From Adenanthera pavonina (taxonomy: Eukaryota > Streptophyta > Magnoliopsida > Fabales > Fabaceae), in assembly GCA_026686845.1 (NCBI GenBank), contig JAIVEN010000008.1:19126501-19190500 (forward strand): a DNA stretch of 64,000 nt, written 5' to 3'. Below, piece by piece: positions 9,861 through 21,100 of the stretch. The position numbers and the translations under genes were made by a program. How positions within the stretch are numbered: the stretch's first letter is position 1; each line of letters opens with the position of its first letter. A model generated the notes under the pieces. It made no database searches. It saw nothing but the letters and a program-made list of their open reading frames with translations, and was not told where the DNA came from.

Positions 9861-11985
9861 TAGAACATGGAGCAGACATGTAATAAGAAAGCAATTCCAC
9901 ATGAATACTTAGAATTGAGAATGTAAAATTAAAACTGGAATATGCAATGTGAATATACCCTTTGCACTTCATTCCTCAACTACATTACATTCTTCACTAA
10001 ATTATCTCTCAACTTTGTATTCAAAGTATAATGTAAATCTTTCACCCAAAAGGAAAAAAAAAGTAGATTGTAAACTAGTTTTCGCTGAACCCCTCCTGAT
10101 TTTTAACTCAAATCAATTACTTTTGGTTTAAAATTAAAAGCAAATTGGAATCACAGTCAGGAAGAAAAAGTTCAGATAGGGTAGCCAGAATTTCTCCATC
10201 CACTAGTTTCAAGATCACAACTTTATTTGCTTTCTGATTTCTTCATTACACTCATAATACAATCATTAGTTTTCTTTTTTATTTGGACTATTCAATTCAA
10301 GAGAATAGCTTCAAACATAAATGACTTGACATGCTAATGTTATTGGGGGCACAAAACAGTGGTAACGTGCATAAACATCATTACAGTATGATATCACTCA
10401 AATCAGCACAAGAAAAATATAGTGGTTGGAAACACTAGGACCCAACAATGCCTATAACAATAAGAAACACGATATCTAAAGACCTCAAGTTATGATCATA
10501 TATGAAGCATAGATTTAGATCAATGACAAATATGATTTCAATGATCACTCAATGGCTCTTAAACAATAGGAATATAAAACATTTGAATCAAGTGTCAGGT
10601 TAGGTATATTATCAGCAAATAACATAAGAATTATTAAAGGTACCTCTGTCGTAAGTAAAATCCATGTGACCATGATCATTTTCATGCTTTTTACTTTACA
10701 GGTGTTACTTCCCAAAGTCCTATCCTAGGAAGAGAAAGACAATGAAATTTAAAAACAAATCATACTTGTGTCCTGAGCTTGTATGCACAAGAATGATACA
10801 TGACTTGTTCTCAATCATAGGTAGCAATTGTCTTCTTTCTACTTCTAATATATAATAGGTGACAATGAAACTAATCCTAAATTGAGCATAGAGACATATA
10901 ACATAGGTACAATATAGTCTTCTACACCAATATCCAGCCTCAGTTATTATTAACTTAGAAGTCAAATTATGAATTAATTTGAATCTATTAAAAAAATGCT
11001 TTGGTCATCAATATCTCAAGTTGTCATCAAACATATTAATTAGGGGAAAAATATCATGCAAGAATACAGTAAGGAGTTCAAGGATCATATATATACTAAT
11101 TAACTCTAGTGAGGTTAAAAAGCAAAGAAGGGCTATACCGTATAGCCTATATGCGTGTTCTCTTCTCTATATAATCTCTTTTTCAGAGGCTAACTCATTT
11201 GAGCATGTGAAACTTCATGGAAGTCACATTGAACCATACCCCACCCATGTGATTGCAAACTTCAAGGAAGTTACATTAATGGACTTTTGAAAATTATCAC
11301 TGCAGACAACATAGATGGTTTGTACAGTTGAATAAAACTTGCATACTGATCAAAATGAATTTCACGAGATAGAAAGGAGTGGAGAAAACCTAATCAAAAC
11401 TTGATGAACCTCAAAAGTTAACATATCAAGCATCTAATGTTGATAATTAGGCTCGGATTTTCCATTTAGTTACATACAAACCTTTTTCCAACTACGCCTT
11501 CCAACAAAAATGACATTGGAGAGAATTAGTGAGGTTAAGAATCCAAAGATCTGTGAAAAGCAAGGAGAGGATAGAAGAATTTTGTAAACAAATCACATCA
11601 CCTAAATACCACCAACACAGTGATTATCGAGCTTAATTGAAAGAAAACACAAATAAAATAAATCCTTAGAGATGTGCAATTTTGCAATTTTCACCTGAAT
11701 AATCAACGGTGAACTCATGCCATTTTCAAACTCAAGCAAAAGGATGAACTTGTACAATTTTTGGAGAACCCTAGCAGTAGGAGGAGAGGAGTGTGATTGA
11801 GCTCAGTGGGAGGGCTTGTTGGAGAGTAAGGAACGAGAAGGAAGGAGCACGGTGGGAGCAAGTGGAACTCATTGGGAGGACTTGCTATGTATTTGGTGGA
11901 GCATGGCGTGGGATAGAGCAAGGAGGAGAAGGCGAGGATGAGAGGAACTCGATGAATGGCGGAGTGCAAACACGAAAAATGTTTA
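9861..11985. other. Unassigned repetitive-looking DNA
   Basis: No domain, terminal repeat or RNA gene recognised. The purine-rich strip at 11780-11960 gives overlapping open frames on both strands, which is a composition effect. Part of this may be a further decayed portion of the LTR family to its left. Confidence 0.4.
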
Positions 11986-12138
11986 AAGGATTATTATTAA
12001 GGAAAGTAGGCAGTTATCTCTAAAAACAACATATTTTTCCTTTAATTTTTTTTATTTAAGAAACTTTTATTTAAAATTATTAATTTATTTTTGCCACACA
12101 TTTGTAGGCGGTTATTTCAATAACCGCCTCCAAAAGGG

Positions 12139-14506
12139 TAAGAGTGGGAATAGACCGGGCCTCTATCAAGGGCCTACTTAAAGGCCTGGCCTGGCCTATT
12201 TAGATAAATAGGCCAAGCTCGGACCATCAGGCAGACCTATCTAGATAAATAGGCCTAGCCTATCTAAAACAAGCCTGGTCTAAAGCCTATTAGGCCAAGC
12301 TATTTATATTTTTTTTATTTTATAATTTATATATAATGTAATATAAACTTGTTTTTTATTATAATATAATATTACATATTTTTTTTTTCAATTAATCCTC
12401 CACTTTCCTTTTTGCTGGATCTGAGAGGCACGCATGTGAAGCTCCCTCCATCGTCCACTTTTTTTTCTTTTATTAATCCTCCACTTTCCTTTTAGCTTTT
12501 CATTTTCGGCAAAACACAAACCTTCCTTCACTTTCAATTTTCAATTTTGAGACTCAAACCCTAACTTGCCATTTGCCAACGGTACTACGCCAATACGCCT
12601 CCAGATCGATACCGAAGCCATCGGCTATTGCCTCAATTTGAACCAAGCTTCACCTCTGTTCCTTTCAACTGTTAGGGAAGGTTTGAGATTGAGTCTTCAA
12701 CCTTCGGTCTCTCTGTCAAGCACAGAGTCTTCAACCTTCTGTTCCTTTCACAGCATATAATCTTTTACCTTCGATTTGTCTCTCGTCATTCTACTTCGGA
12801 ATCTCCAACGGTGAACCTCTAGTCTATTCAAGCTTCAGAATCTCCACCTCTGGAGTTCAAGATCGAGTTTGAAACCTTCAATCTAGTATGACCTTTACTC
12901 TCTCATCTCTCCATTTTGGTTTTGGTTTTGGATTGTGTTTCTTGTAGTTTCAATGACTCTTGCTTCTATATAGATACGATGCTAAATTCTTGATGGTAAG
13001 ATGGAAATAAACAATATCACTTTCTTTGTCTTGTATAGATACGATGCCAAATTCTTGATGCAACTAAGATGTGGACCATAGGTGTGAGGAGAGCATTTAA
13101 TGTGTATATATATATGAGTCTATATGTATGTACTTTCCTTTTCAATAGCCACACTATCCCTTAGCTAGTATGGGTGATACACATGTACATTATGTATATT
13201 TTCTGAAAAAACTCTTTAGGCAATATACATGAATTTTACTTTATTTAATATATATATATATATGAATTTGGCAATATACATATATGTGTGTGTGTGAATT
13301 GTGAATCCTATTATCTTGCAAGTAACTATTAATTAAATATATACGTTATATGTGTAGGGCAAGTCTACCTAATGGCAAGTAACAAAAACACAATCGAATC
13401 CCATTGTGTAGGAAACACTAGAACAAGAACAGATTATATTGAAGACTTGATTATTGGTGTTGTGACTGCCTTTTTTCATATTACCTTATAGGTTAATTGG
13501 TCTAGATTAATTGGATTTTAATTGTTGTTGTACTTGTATCGATCATATTGCAACTATTGTTATACTTGCATGTTGTTTGCATTATGATGAACTTGAAGTT
13601 GTATTATGGTGTTGTTTGTATTATTATGAACTAATAATTGTATTGTGGAGTTGTTTGTATTTTTATTAACTTATAATTGTGTTGTGGTCTTTCCTATAAA
13701 CTTGTAAACACCATTATTATTGTGTTGATTGGATGCATCTAATTTGAGATGATAGTAATATTATGTTACTATCATTCCATTAATTCTTCTTGGACTTATA
13801 TGCAACTTACTCAATTCTAATGTTTCTTCTTTGGTGTTGTTAATTTTTTGAATTGGGATTAAATGCATTTTTGTCAGATTTCATGATAGTTGGTAAAAAA
13901 TTTTGTGAAGAAGATTGGTCATAGTTGAGGAAAAAATACTAGTCCCTTGATGAAGGAGATTTGCTTCAATATTGCTTCTCTTCAGCATATGTTGCTATTT
14001 TGCTTCGTGACAGTCTTGGAATTGCTTTTGATGATGAAAGAGGTAAATGTCCTTACAACATGATTAATAACAATTGAGCATGCCGATTCAGTGATGTATT
14101 CTATTCAGTCTTGGAATTTATCTAATAGAAACTGAAACAGGTTGAATAGATAAGATTTAGCTACAACTTGAATATTAATCATGCTATAAGACAAATTTTT
14201 AGTATTACAATGTATGATGATGTACAAAATAAAACCTTTGTTAATTTTTTGTATTCAGATATAGATATTATTTAAGTTAATTTGATATTGTAATGTAGAC
14301 CTCATATAGGCTGGAGGCTTATTTAAAGCCTTTATGGCTTAGGCCTTAAAGCCTATTTAAATAGGCTTCAGGCCAAGCCAGGTTCTTGATAGGCTCAGGT
14401 CTGAGCCTTAAGTAGACTAATAGGTCAGGCTCAGGCCTAAGGCCTACATTGCAAGCTTGGCTTGTTTATGTAAGGCCTGGCCTGACATGGTCCATTCCTA
14501 CTTGTA
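12139..14506. mobile_element. hAT-like (Pack-type) transposon carrying an apyrase-like exon
   Basis: The ends are imperfect inverted repeats: TAAGAGTGGGAATAGACC on the left and, read inward from the right, TACAAGTAGGAATGGACC (14 of 18 bases alike). The flanking 8-bp duplication is CAAAAGGG at 12131-12138 and TAAAAGGG at 14507-14514, with one mismatch. TIR style and 8-bp duplication fit the hAT superfamily. Both subterminal regions are crowded with AGGCCT and ATAGGC motifs. No hAT transposase dimerisation domain is visible in the 2368 bp. Internal sequence includes a near-duplicated ATAGATACGATG block (12972 and 13037) and a captured exon at 13878-14042. Confidence 0.8.
13878..14042 (+). pseudogene. 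Captured apyrase-like (GDA1/CD39 family) exon fragment
   Basis: A 165-bp segment sits between an acceptor (TTTTTGTCAG) and a donor (GAG then GTAAAT). Read from 13880 it gives KKFCEEDW, a stop, LRKKY, a stop, then SLDEGDLLQYCFSSAY and DSLGIAFDDER. The YCFSSAY...DSLGI.DDER block matches my knowledge of plant membrane apyrases of the APY3-7 type, which hydrolyse nucleoside di- and triphosphates. Two stops and the absence of other exons show it is not a gene. Retained splice sites mean it was copied from genomic DNA rather than mRNA. It lies wholly inside the hAT-like element. Assignment is from recalled family motifs, not a search. Confidence 0.7.
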
Positions 14507-14933
14507 TAAAAGGGCCACCTTTGTAGGCGGTTATTTTATGACCATCTATAAAAGTTTCACGCCTCACTTTTTATAGGCATTTTTTAAAATAACTGCCTAT
14601 TTTTGTGAGTCAAAAAAAGTCATTTCTAGCGTAGTTCAAAAAACATGTAATCCCAACTGTATGAACAATCTCATGACAGTATTTGTCTTGCAAGACATTA
14701 TGAGGAAGTGATTAGAAATTGGACTCTGTCACAACAGAGACTAGTATTTTTAAATTCTCGAGAAAGAGCACGTCCACTAGCTATTAGTTTACTAGGGAAA
14801 TACTAAAATTTTAAAGGATTGTATTAATGTTGAAAATATCAATTCATTCCAATTTTACAAAGACATTCCTAAAACATATTTATGAAAAATAAGATAAATT
14901 CTACTATTAAATATTTAATGTAACTACATTTTT

Positions 14934-15000
14934 AGGACTTAAACTTAATACCTCTGATTAAGTTTATATAAGTCCTTTATCAGTTGAACCTAGTGCTTGT
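14934..15000 (-). repeat. Degenerate tRNA-like sequence
   Basis: The minus strand reads AGGTTCAACTGATAAAGG near its 5' end and TTAAGTTTAAGTCCT near its 3' end. These resemble a worn box A and box B at roughly tRNA spacing. There is no clear cloverleaf. It is probably a SINE head or an old tRNA relic. Confidence 0.3.
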
Positions 15001-15191
15001 TAGTAATGATGACTTATATTTTATATTGATGATGATGATATCGATATTGATGAGAGATTGAAAGTCAAATACTACATCTCTTTCTCTCTTATTGTGTCTG
15101 AAAAAGGTTTAAAAAATATTCCCACTTACCATCAAAATTAACACGTGCATTTTCACCAAAATCATGTTTCTCTATCTGAATGGCCAGACAC

Positions 15192-15312
15192 CTTTCTTTT
15201 TTTTTGGTTTTGAATTACAAAGGCAAGCTAAATGCTTGATGCCAAGATCGAACTCGCAACCTCTCTCTACTAGCCGAGACTTTCATGCCACTATATGCCA
15301 CAAGGGCATTGG
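15192..15312 (-). mobile_element. SINE with pol III boxes and A-rich tail
   Basis: On the minus strand a box A (TGGCATATAGTGG, 15300-15288) is followed by a box B (GAGTTCGATCTTGG, 15255-15242) about 33 bases on. The element then runs to an A-rich tail, seen as a T run on the plus strand at 15193-15205. Length of about 120 bp and this order are typical of tRNA-derived plant SINEs. No confident target duplication was found. Confidence 0.65.
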
Positions 15313-15749
15313 AATTCACCATTCTCCAAGCCCACACCATCAAAGCTCAACTCTAGTTGGATAATCCCACCATCAATAATATTATTATTTGAAGTCGTTT
15401 TCATCTCTCATTCATTCATTCATATATATATATATATATTCCATATCTAACAATTCATTTGACCAAACGTAAGCAATATACTGGATATAGTTTGAAATAT
15501 GTGATCTGACTTTTCATTACCAAGCAAGTTTTATTTGATGTTCTCGGCCAATTAATCAAAATATATCTATATATATAAATAAAACGACAATATTAACATG
15601 CCTTATATTAGACCACGTGATAAAGTAGACCAAATGATATGGAGAGGACTATTAAGATATTCTAGAAAACAAGGTCAAACAATATGAAATTCCTTTATAA
15701 TACAAGCCCTCTTTTTCATAATTAAAGGAACCTTATGGGCAAACAAAAG
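15313..15749. other. Intergenic DNA with a short (AT)n tract
   Basis: Contains an (AT)n microsatellite at 15422-15439 and otherwise no supported feature. It ends at the target duplication of CACTA-2. Confidence 0.5.
15422..15439. repeat. (AT)n microsatellite
   Basis: Nine AT units in uninterrupted series. Similar short TA tracts occur at 13248-13262 and 51700-51730. Confidence 0.8.
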
Positions 15750-16484
15750 TCTCACTATGCCAATTGGGATATTTATTGGTAATCAATAGCTGACCAACTA
15801 AAGTGGGACAATGATATTTTGGTTCGTGTTTCCCAACTAAAGTTAGTATATTAGTTGGCGTTTATGTGGAAATGCCAACTAATATGATTTACAAATTAAA
15901 AAAAAATAAAAATATAAAAACATTAGTTGGTGTTTAACCACAAAACGCAAAGTGAAATGAACACCATAATTGGCATTTGTTCTATAAACATGTGTCATGA
16001 ATTGCTACTCTCAGCCATTGATAAAAATAAATCGGATGGTCCATGTATGTATGTCACTTTTTCCCTTCTCTCCGGCTTGTCCCTTTATTTCTTTTCTTTT
16101 GTTCTCTCTCCCTCTCTTCTCATTGTCAATGTGCTTCCAAAAACTCTCTTTCCTCTCATCTTTTTCTTCTTCTTCTTCACTCTCATTGACATCATCTCTG
16201 ATCAATCTCCCTCTTCCACCAAACTGCGAATCTCCTTCAATGCTATTTCCTTGCTATCTTCCAAAGTGACCTCAATAACAAGACCCTCTACTCCCTACAG
16301 GATCTACAAGAGATAAGGCATTGATGATAGATACGTTTGATTTTTAACATGATTGGCAATGAGAAGCAGTGAACCTAGCAAAGAAACTAGGAGGCATGTA
16401 GTTCTAGTTAAAATTTGAAGTTCAGATCAACAAAGACAAGACTAGTGCCTTCCGCTACTGCCTCCGAGACTATGGCTGTGATCG

Positions 16485-18145
16485 GGATTCTGCAAGTATA
16501 TAGGGTCGATCATAGTAGTAAAAAATTCTTCAGAGTATTCTAGAGGTCGAACCCAATGGAGGTAGTAAATTTATCAGTCCAAAATTTTAATTTCAAAAGC
16601 AATTAACAATTTGTTAAAAAAAAAAGCAATTAACAATCAAATTGAGAAACTTGAATTAAAAAGGAAAGAAATAGAAAACAAAACAATGTCTGAGTTTTGA
16701 TTCAGTTATTAGAAGTGCCAAGGAATCAGGATTCACCTTATGGGATAACTAGATTCTATTCTTTAGTTAAACTCTACACAATTATAATTATCATTGTTCC
16801 TAAAGTGTCATAATTACCTTTCAGTAAGTTAGTCCTTATTTAATTATGATTCAATTCGCTCTCGCACAACTAAAGTTCTTAATTAAACCTTTAAAACTAC
16901 AATGTATATCACCACAAGTTCCTAATTTTATTTTTGGATTAGTTATCCGTATTTATCTTTCTAAATATAAATTCACTCTCCACCTTTCAGTTCATCTAGT
17001 TTACCCACTAATTAGACTTTATGGTGATCAAGTATAAAATCCATATGAACGAACAAGAGAAATAAATATAATGAAGAAACAAAAATTTAATATAACTTGA
17101 AGAAAAAATCTAGAGAGTCATAACTAAAAAGAACAAATCTAGTCAATCTTAGTTAGACTATATCCCTATCCCTGACTGGGAAATTTAGCCATATATAGAA
17201 ATGGAAATCAAATCAAAACTAAAGTTTCAAATCATAGTAAAAATAAGAAGAAGAAGAAAGTTACAGTAGAAGAGAATAAATCTATCTCAAATGCTCCCTA
17301 GATCTCTTTATTCTCACTCTATAGATTACTCCTAGTTGCTCCCAAATGCATTTTGAATCGTGTTTTTTGGCATCTGTGTGTTTTTTTAATATCCCCTTGT
17401 GTTTCCTTTACATCTTATTTATAATATGGCGAGGATACTTGGTTTCCAGGTCAGTTTACACGTCAAAAATGCATTTTTGCGGACTTCTATTGCTTGACCC
17501 AGCATTAGGTGGCCATAGGATCATGAAATATGGTGCTGGGTGGTTTCAAAAGGCATAAAAATGTGAAATACAAGTTGACCCGGTGCTGGATGGATGTTTG
17601 ATATGGATAACTGCTTCGATTAGCTTTAGATAAGTCACCAGCTCCTATTGACATTTTGAGTTCACTATGATAACATTAGAATTTGGAAAAACTAAAATCA
17701 CTTAATTGTAGCTCTATGTCTTAACTTTCTAACACATCTTAAATCACATCAATCAGAGTTTAGATTATTAGATGTGAGAGTTATGGTCAAAATACTGATA
17801 GGTGTCAAAACTTTTTAGCATGAACGATTTGTAACATTTTGGCTCCAAATGCTTCCAAATAAGCATATAACACCATGAAATAGCAAAATATGTAAAATCA
17901 TGCTGAAATATACTAATGTAACCATATTTATATGCAATTTGAAGCTTAAATGTGAATATTTTATATCTATAAAATAGACACATTCAGTTGCTTCCATCAC
18001 TATCAGAGCATCAATCATCTTAAAGATCTGGTTCATTTGCCAAAGCAATAGCAATATTATATATCTGTTTGTCTAGATGTGAATTATTGTTTATCAATGT
18101 ATTTAGATTTTGATTCATTCTTGTTTTGTTCTGCAAGTTGAGTGT
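16485..18145. other. Non-coding LTR-like relic inside the left arm of CACTA-2
   Basis: The stretch starts near GGGTCGATCATAG and runs through AT-rich sequence with no frame. The style (a GTCGAACCC-type segment, then long non-coding sequence with short CT blocks) reminds me of LTRs or LARD-like relics common in plant genomes. I could not fix its ends or find a duplication, so no class is claimed. Confidence 0.3.
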
Positions 18146-18149
18146 GAAC

Positions 18150-21100
18150 TGTCACACCTTAACCTTAGGAACCATTTACTATTCATCATTAGTAGTTTAG
18201 GTTCCAATTAGATGTATTTGGAAGCAAATTTGGGTCAAATTCAAAAATTCCAAAAATTTACCAAAAGTCACTATTCATTTGGTAAATATAAAAATTTGGC
18301 TAAACTTTGAAAAATCATAACTAATTCTAAAAAAATCATTTAAGGGTGGTTCAAATTTCTAAATTTATCTCTTAAAATACTATATGAGGGAAAAATATTA
18401 ATTTGTAACTTTATAAGGCAGATTTCTGCAGTAAATTTCGTGAATTTACTTGTAATTTTACCCTAATTTCTCCAAATTTCATTCCCTAAAATTCCATAAT
18501 ACCATACTTTCAATGGTAGTCACAAAACATATATAAAATTGATCCAAAACATACTTTTATTCATCATCTAGGAGTCACACATAATTTACATAATTGTGAC
18601 ATAAAATGTCATTGTACTTGATATTACATAAGCATCCAAAATACCCTTCCTATTTCTAAATATTTCTTCATGGATCCTCCTTTATCTCCTTGCCTTTCAC
18701 ATGATTTGAACCTAATCATGGTTAGATATTTGGTGGGGTGAGATTTAAGAAAATCCCAATAACATCATAATCTCATTCTTAGCATAATATTTAAAAATAA
18801 TTGCAAGAAACATGATTTCATTTTGGCATGGTAACATTTAGGATCAAAAGGCATCTTTTAGCATGTTCATCATGTTCTTCACATATTCATGCTTGTTCAT
18901 GCAAAAATTCATAGCATATTTATCATTCTTTCACCATTTTGATCCAACATCATCATCATGTTCATATCATAAACATGTTTTCTACCTACCAATCATAGAA
19001 ATACAAGATCTAAACAACCATTTAGAAATAAAATGCAAGAAAGGGAAAATATGTTACCTTAAACTTGCAAATTTTCCTTTCCTCTTTTCCTCCTTCTCTG
19101 TATAACTCACTCTCTCACTAATATATGGTGGATTTTCATTTTTGGTGTGAATAATGGAGGGGAGGAAGAGCCTATTTATAGACAACAAGAGGCAACTCCA
19201 TCCATTGGATTAACTTTTGATCCAAGGGTCAAAATTACACTACATCACCTCTTTTCTCCACCATACACCTAATTTCTTCACATAATTGTGGTCTAATTAA
19301 TTTTTCCTCTCTTGTGATTAATTTAGATGCCACTTTTATCTCCAAATAAGGTAAATATTGCATCATTATTCTTACATAAGCTTACTTCATCCAAACTTCC
19401 AATTTTGACATCTAATCTTTGAAATAGTGTCATGCATGGTGGTTAACTCTTCTTGTAACACCTTATATTAGGGCCCATTTCCCATGTATTAGATCATTTT
19501 AGATGTTTTTATCATGGTTTAGAGACTAGAATTATAATATAATAAAACTAGAATTTTTCAAAATTCGGGGTACTATTCACTTGGCAATTTCCATTTTACC
19601 CGATGAACTTTGAAAATCCATAACTAAATCTAGAAAAATCATCTTGATGTGATTCAAGTCTCTAAAATTTTATTAAATTCAGATCTACATGGGAAAAATA
19701 TAAAATAGTAACTTCATTGGGCCAATTTGTACAGTAATTTCGTGGACATTTACTGTTCATTTGGTCAATTTGCTATGTTCCAGTTTTCTGACTTCAACTT
19801 TGAAAAATTATATCTCCTTCTATTCTGTTCCAAACTATGCATAATCTATGTCATTTAAAAGCTCTACATGTATACTTAATGACATATTTTTATTATACAC
19901 TTATTTCCCTTACACAGAGCATAACTTTAACTTAAGTCATGAAGGGTCAGAATTTGACTCTTACTGTAACAGTTTTGGGAAAAACTCCATATCTCCTACT
20001 ATATAGCTCCAATTAACTCCAAATCAGTGGCATACGAAACTTAAAACATAGAAATTTTTATACATATAAACCACTAAATTTTTGGAGTTTTGTACGATTT
20101 TATATTATCCTTTGAATTTTTCAGTACTTACTTTCCAGATTTCAGTTTTCCCATTCTTGGCCTGTTCTGAACCCTGACTTCAAAAATTCATTATAATTCC
20201 TACATTTATCCAATTTATGTGTTCTTTATCTCTATAAAAATCTTGTTCTATCTACTTTAAGAGCATGTATAACACTTTTATAGGATGCTCTGTTTAGAAT
20301 AGAGTTCCTCTGCTCAAATCAATACTGATCATCTCCAATGAACTTATGCCATAACTTACATGATAAGCTTCATAACACATTTACAGTGACATTTAGTGCT
20401 CCAATTTCATGCATAATATCATAGAGGACTTAAAAGAATATATTCAAGGCATCAAACAGGATTTATCCCATTTTATATGAATTGATACAAATTCCCAAAA
20501 CATAGCATCAAGACTTGCATAATAATATCTTTCATCATTCTCTTCCTCTTTTACTTTAGCTCTTTGCCTCCCTTGGATTTCTTCCATAACTTGGACCTAT
20601 TATGTTATTATTTGGGTGATGAGATTTTGGAAATCTCAGTAGCTAGTCACATCTCAAACATTTACATTATCATGCATGCTATAAAACTTTCAAAATATCA
20701 TAGCAATCATTTCAACGCATAAATCACCATATCGTTTATAAAAATTTTGGCATTATAACGGCATAGAAAATGGACATCCCAGGTACTATCCCTTTCATAA
20801 AAACAGCCAAAACCAGTCTCAAACATCATAAAAACAATATGGCAAGTCATCATTCACAATAAAATATAGCAAGACAATATAATGCGAGAAAAAGTAACTA
20901 TGCTACCTTCATGCTTTCTCTTACTCTTCAACTTGATACCAATGCTCCCACTAGCTTCCTTGGGCTTCTTCAAGTCCTAATGCACCATCAAACAATTATT
21001 CAAGCTAATGGTTCCATGACTTTTTTCAAAAAGTGTTCATGAAACCCTAATTCTTCAAAAATTCACCAAAAATTCATTCCTAACTCAAAAATGATGAATT

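Larger units (their letters stand above)
11990..14636. mobile_element. Older TIR element split by the hAT-like insertion
   Basis: Fragments on both sides of the hAT-like element share inverted copies of TAGGCGGTTATTT and its complement (12104-12128, 14523-14540) and of ATAACTGCCTA (about 11999 and 14597). The right edge reads CTAGCGTAGT, close to the inverted end expected of a CACTA-type element but one base off (TAGTT instead of TAGTG). The left terminus is not convincing. It appears to be a short non-autonomous CACTA-like element with hairpin subterminal repeats. Confidence 0.4.

Noticed and set aside
11715..12023. Opposed open frames of 76-84 codons
   Set aside because: They come from a purine-rich strip (GGAG repeats). 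Residue composition follows the strip and matches nothing known.
15927..16316. 129-codon forward frame with a hydrophobic, Phe/Ser-rich stretch
   Set aside because: The hydrophobicity arises from a CT-rich tract (TTCTTCTTC). It lies inside the CACTA-2 left arm and shows no family motif or upstream gene signal.
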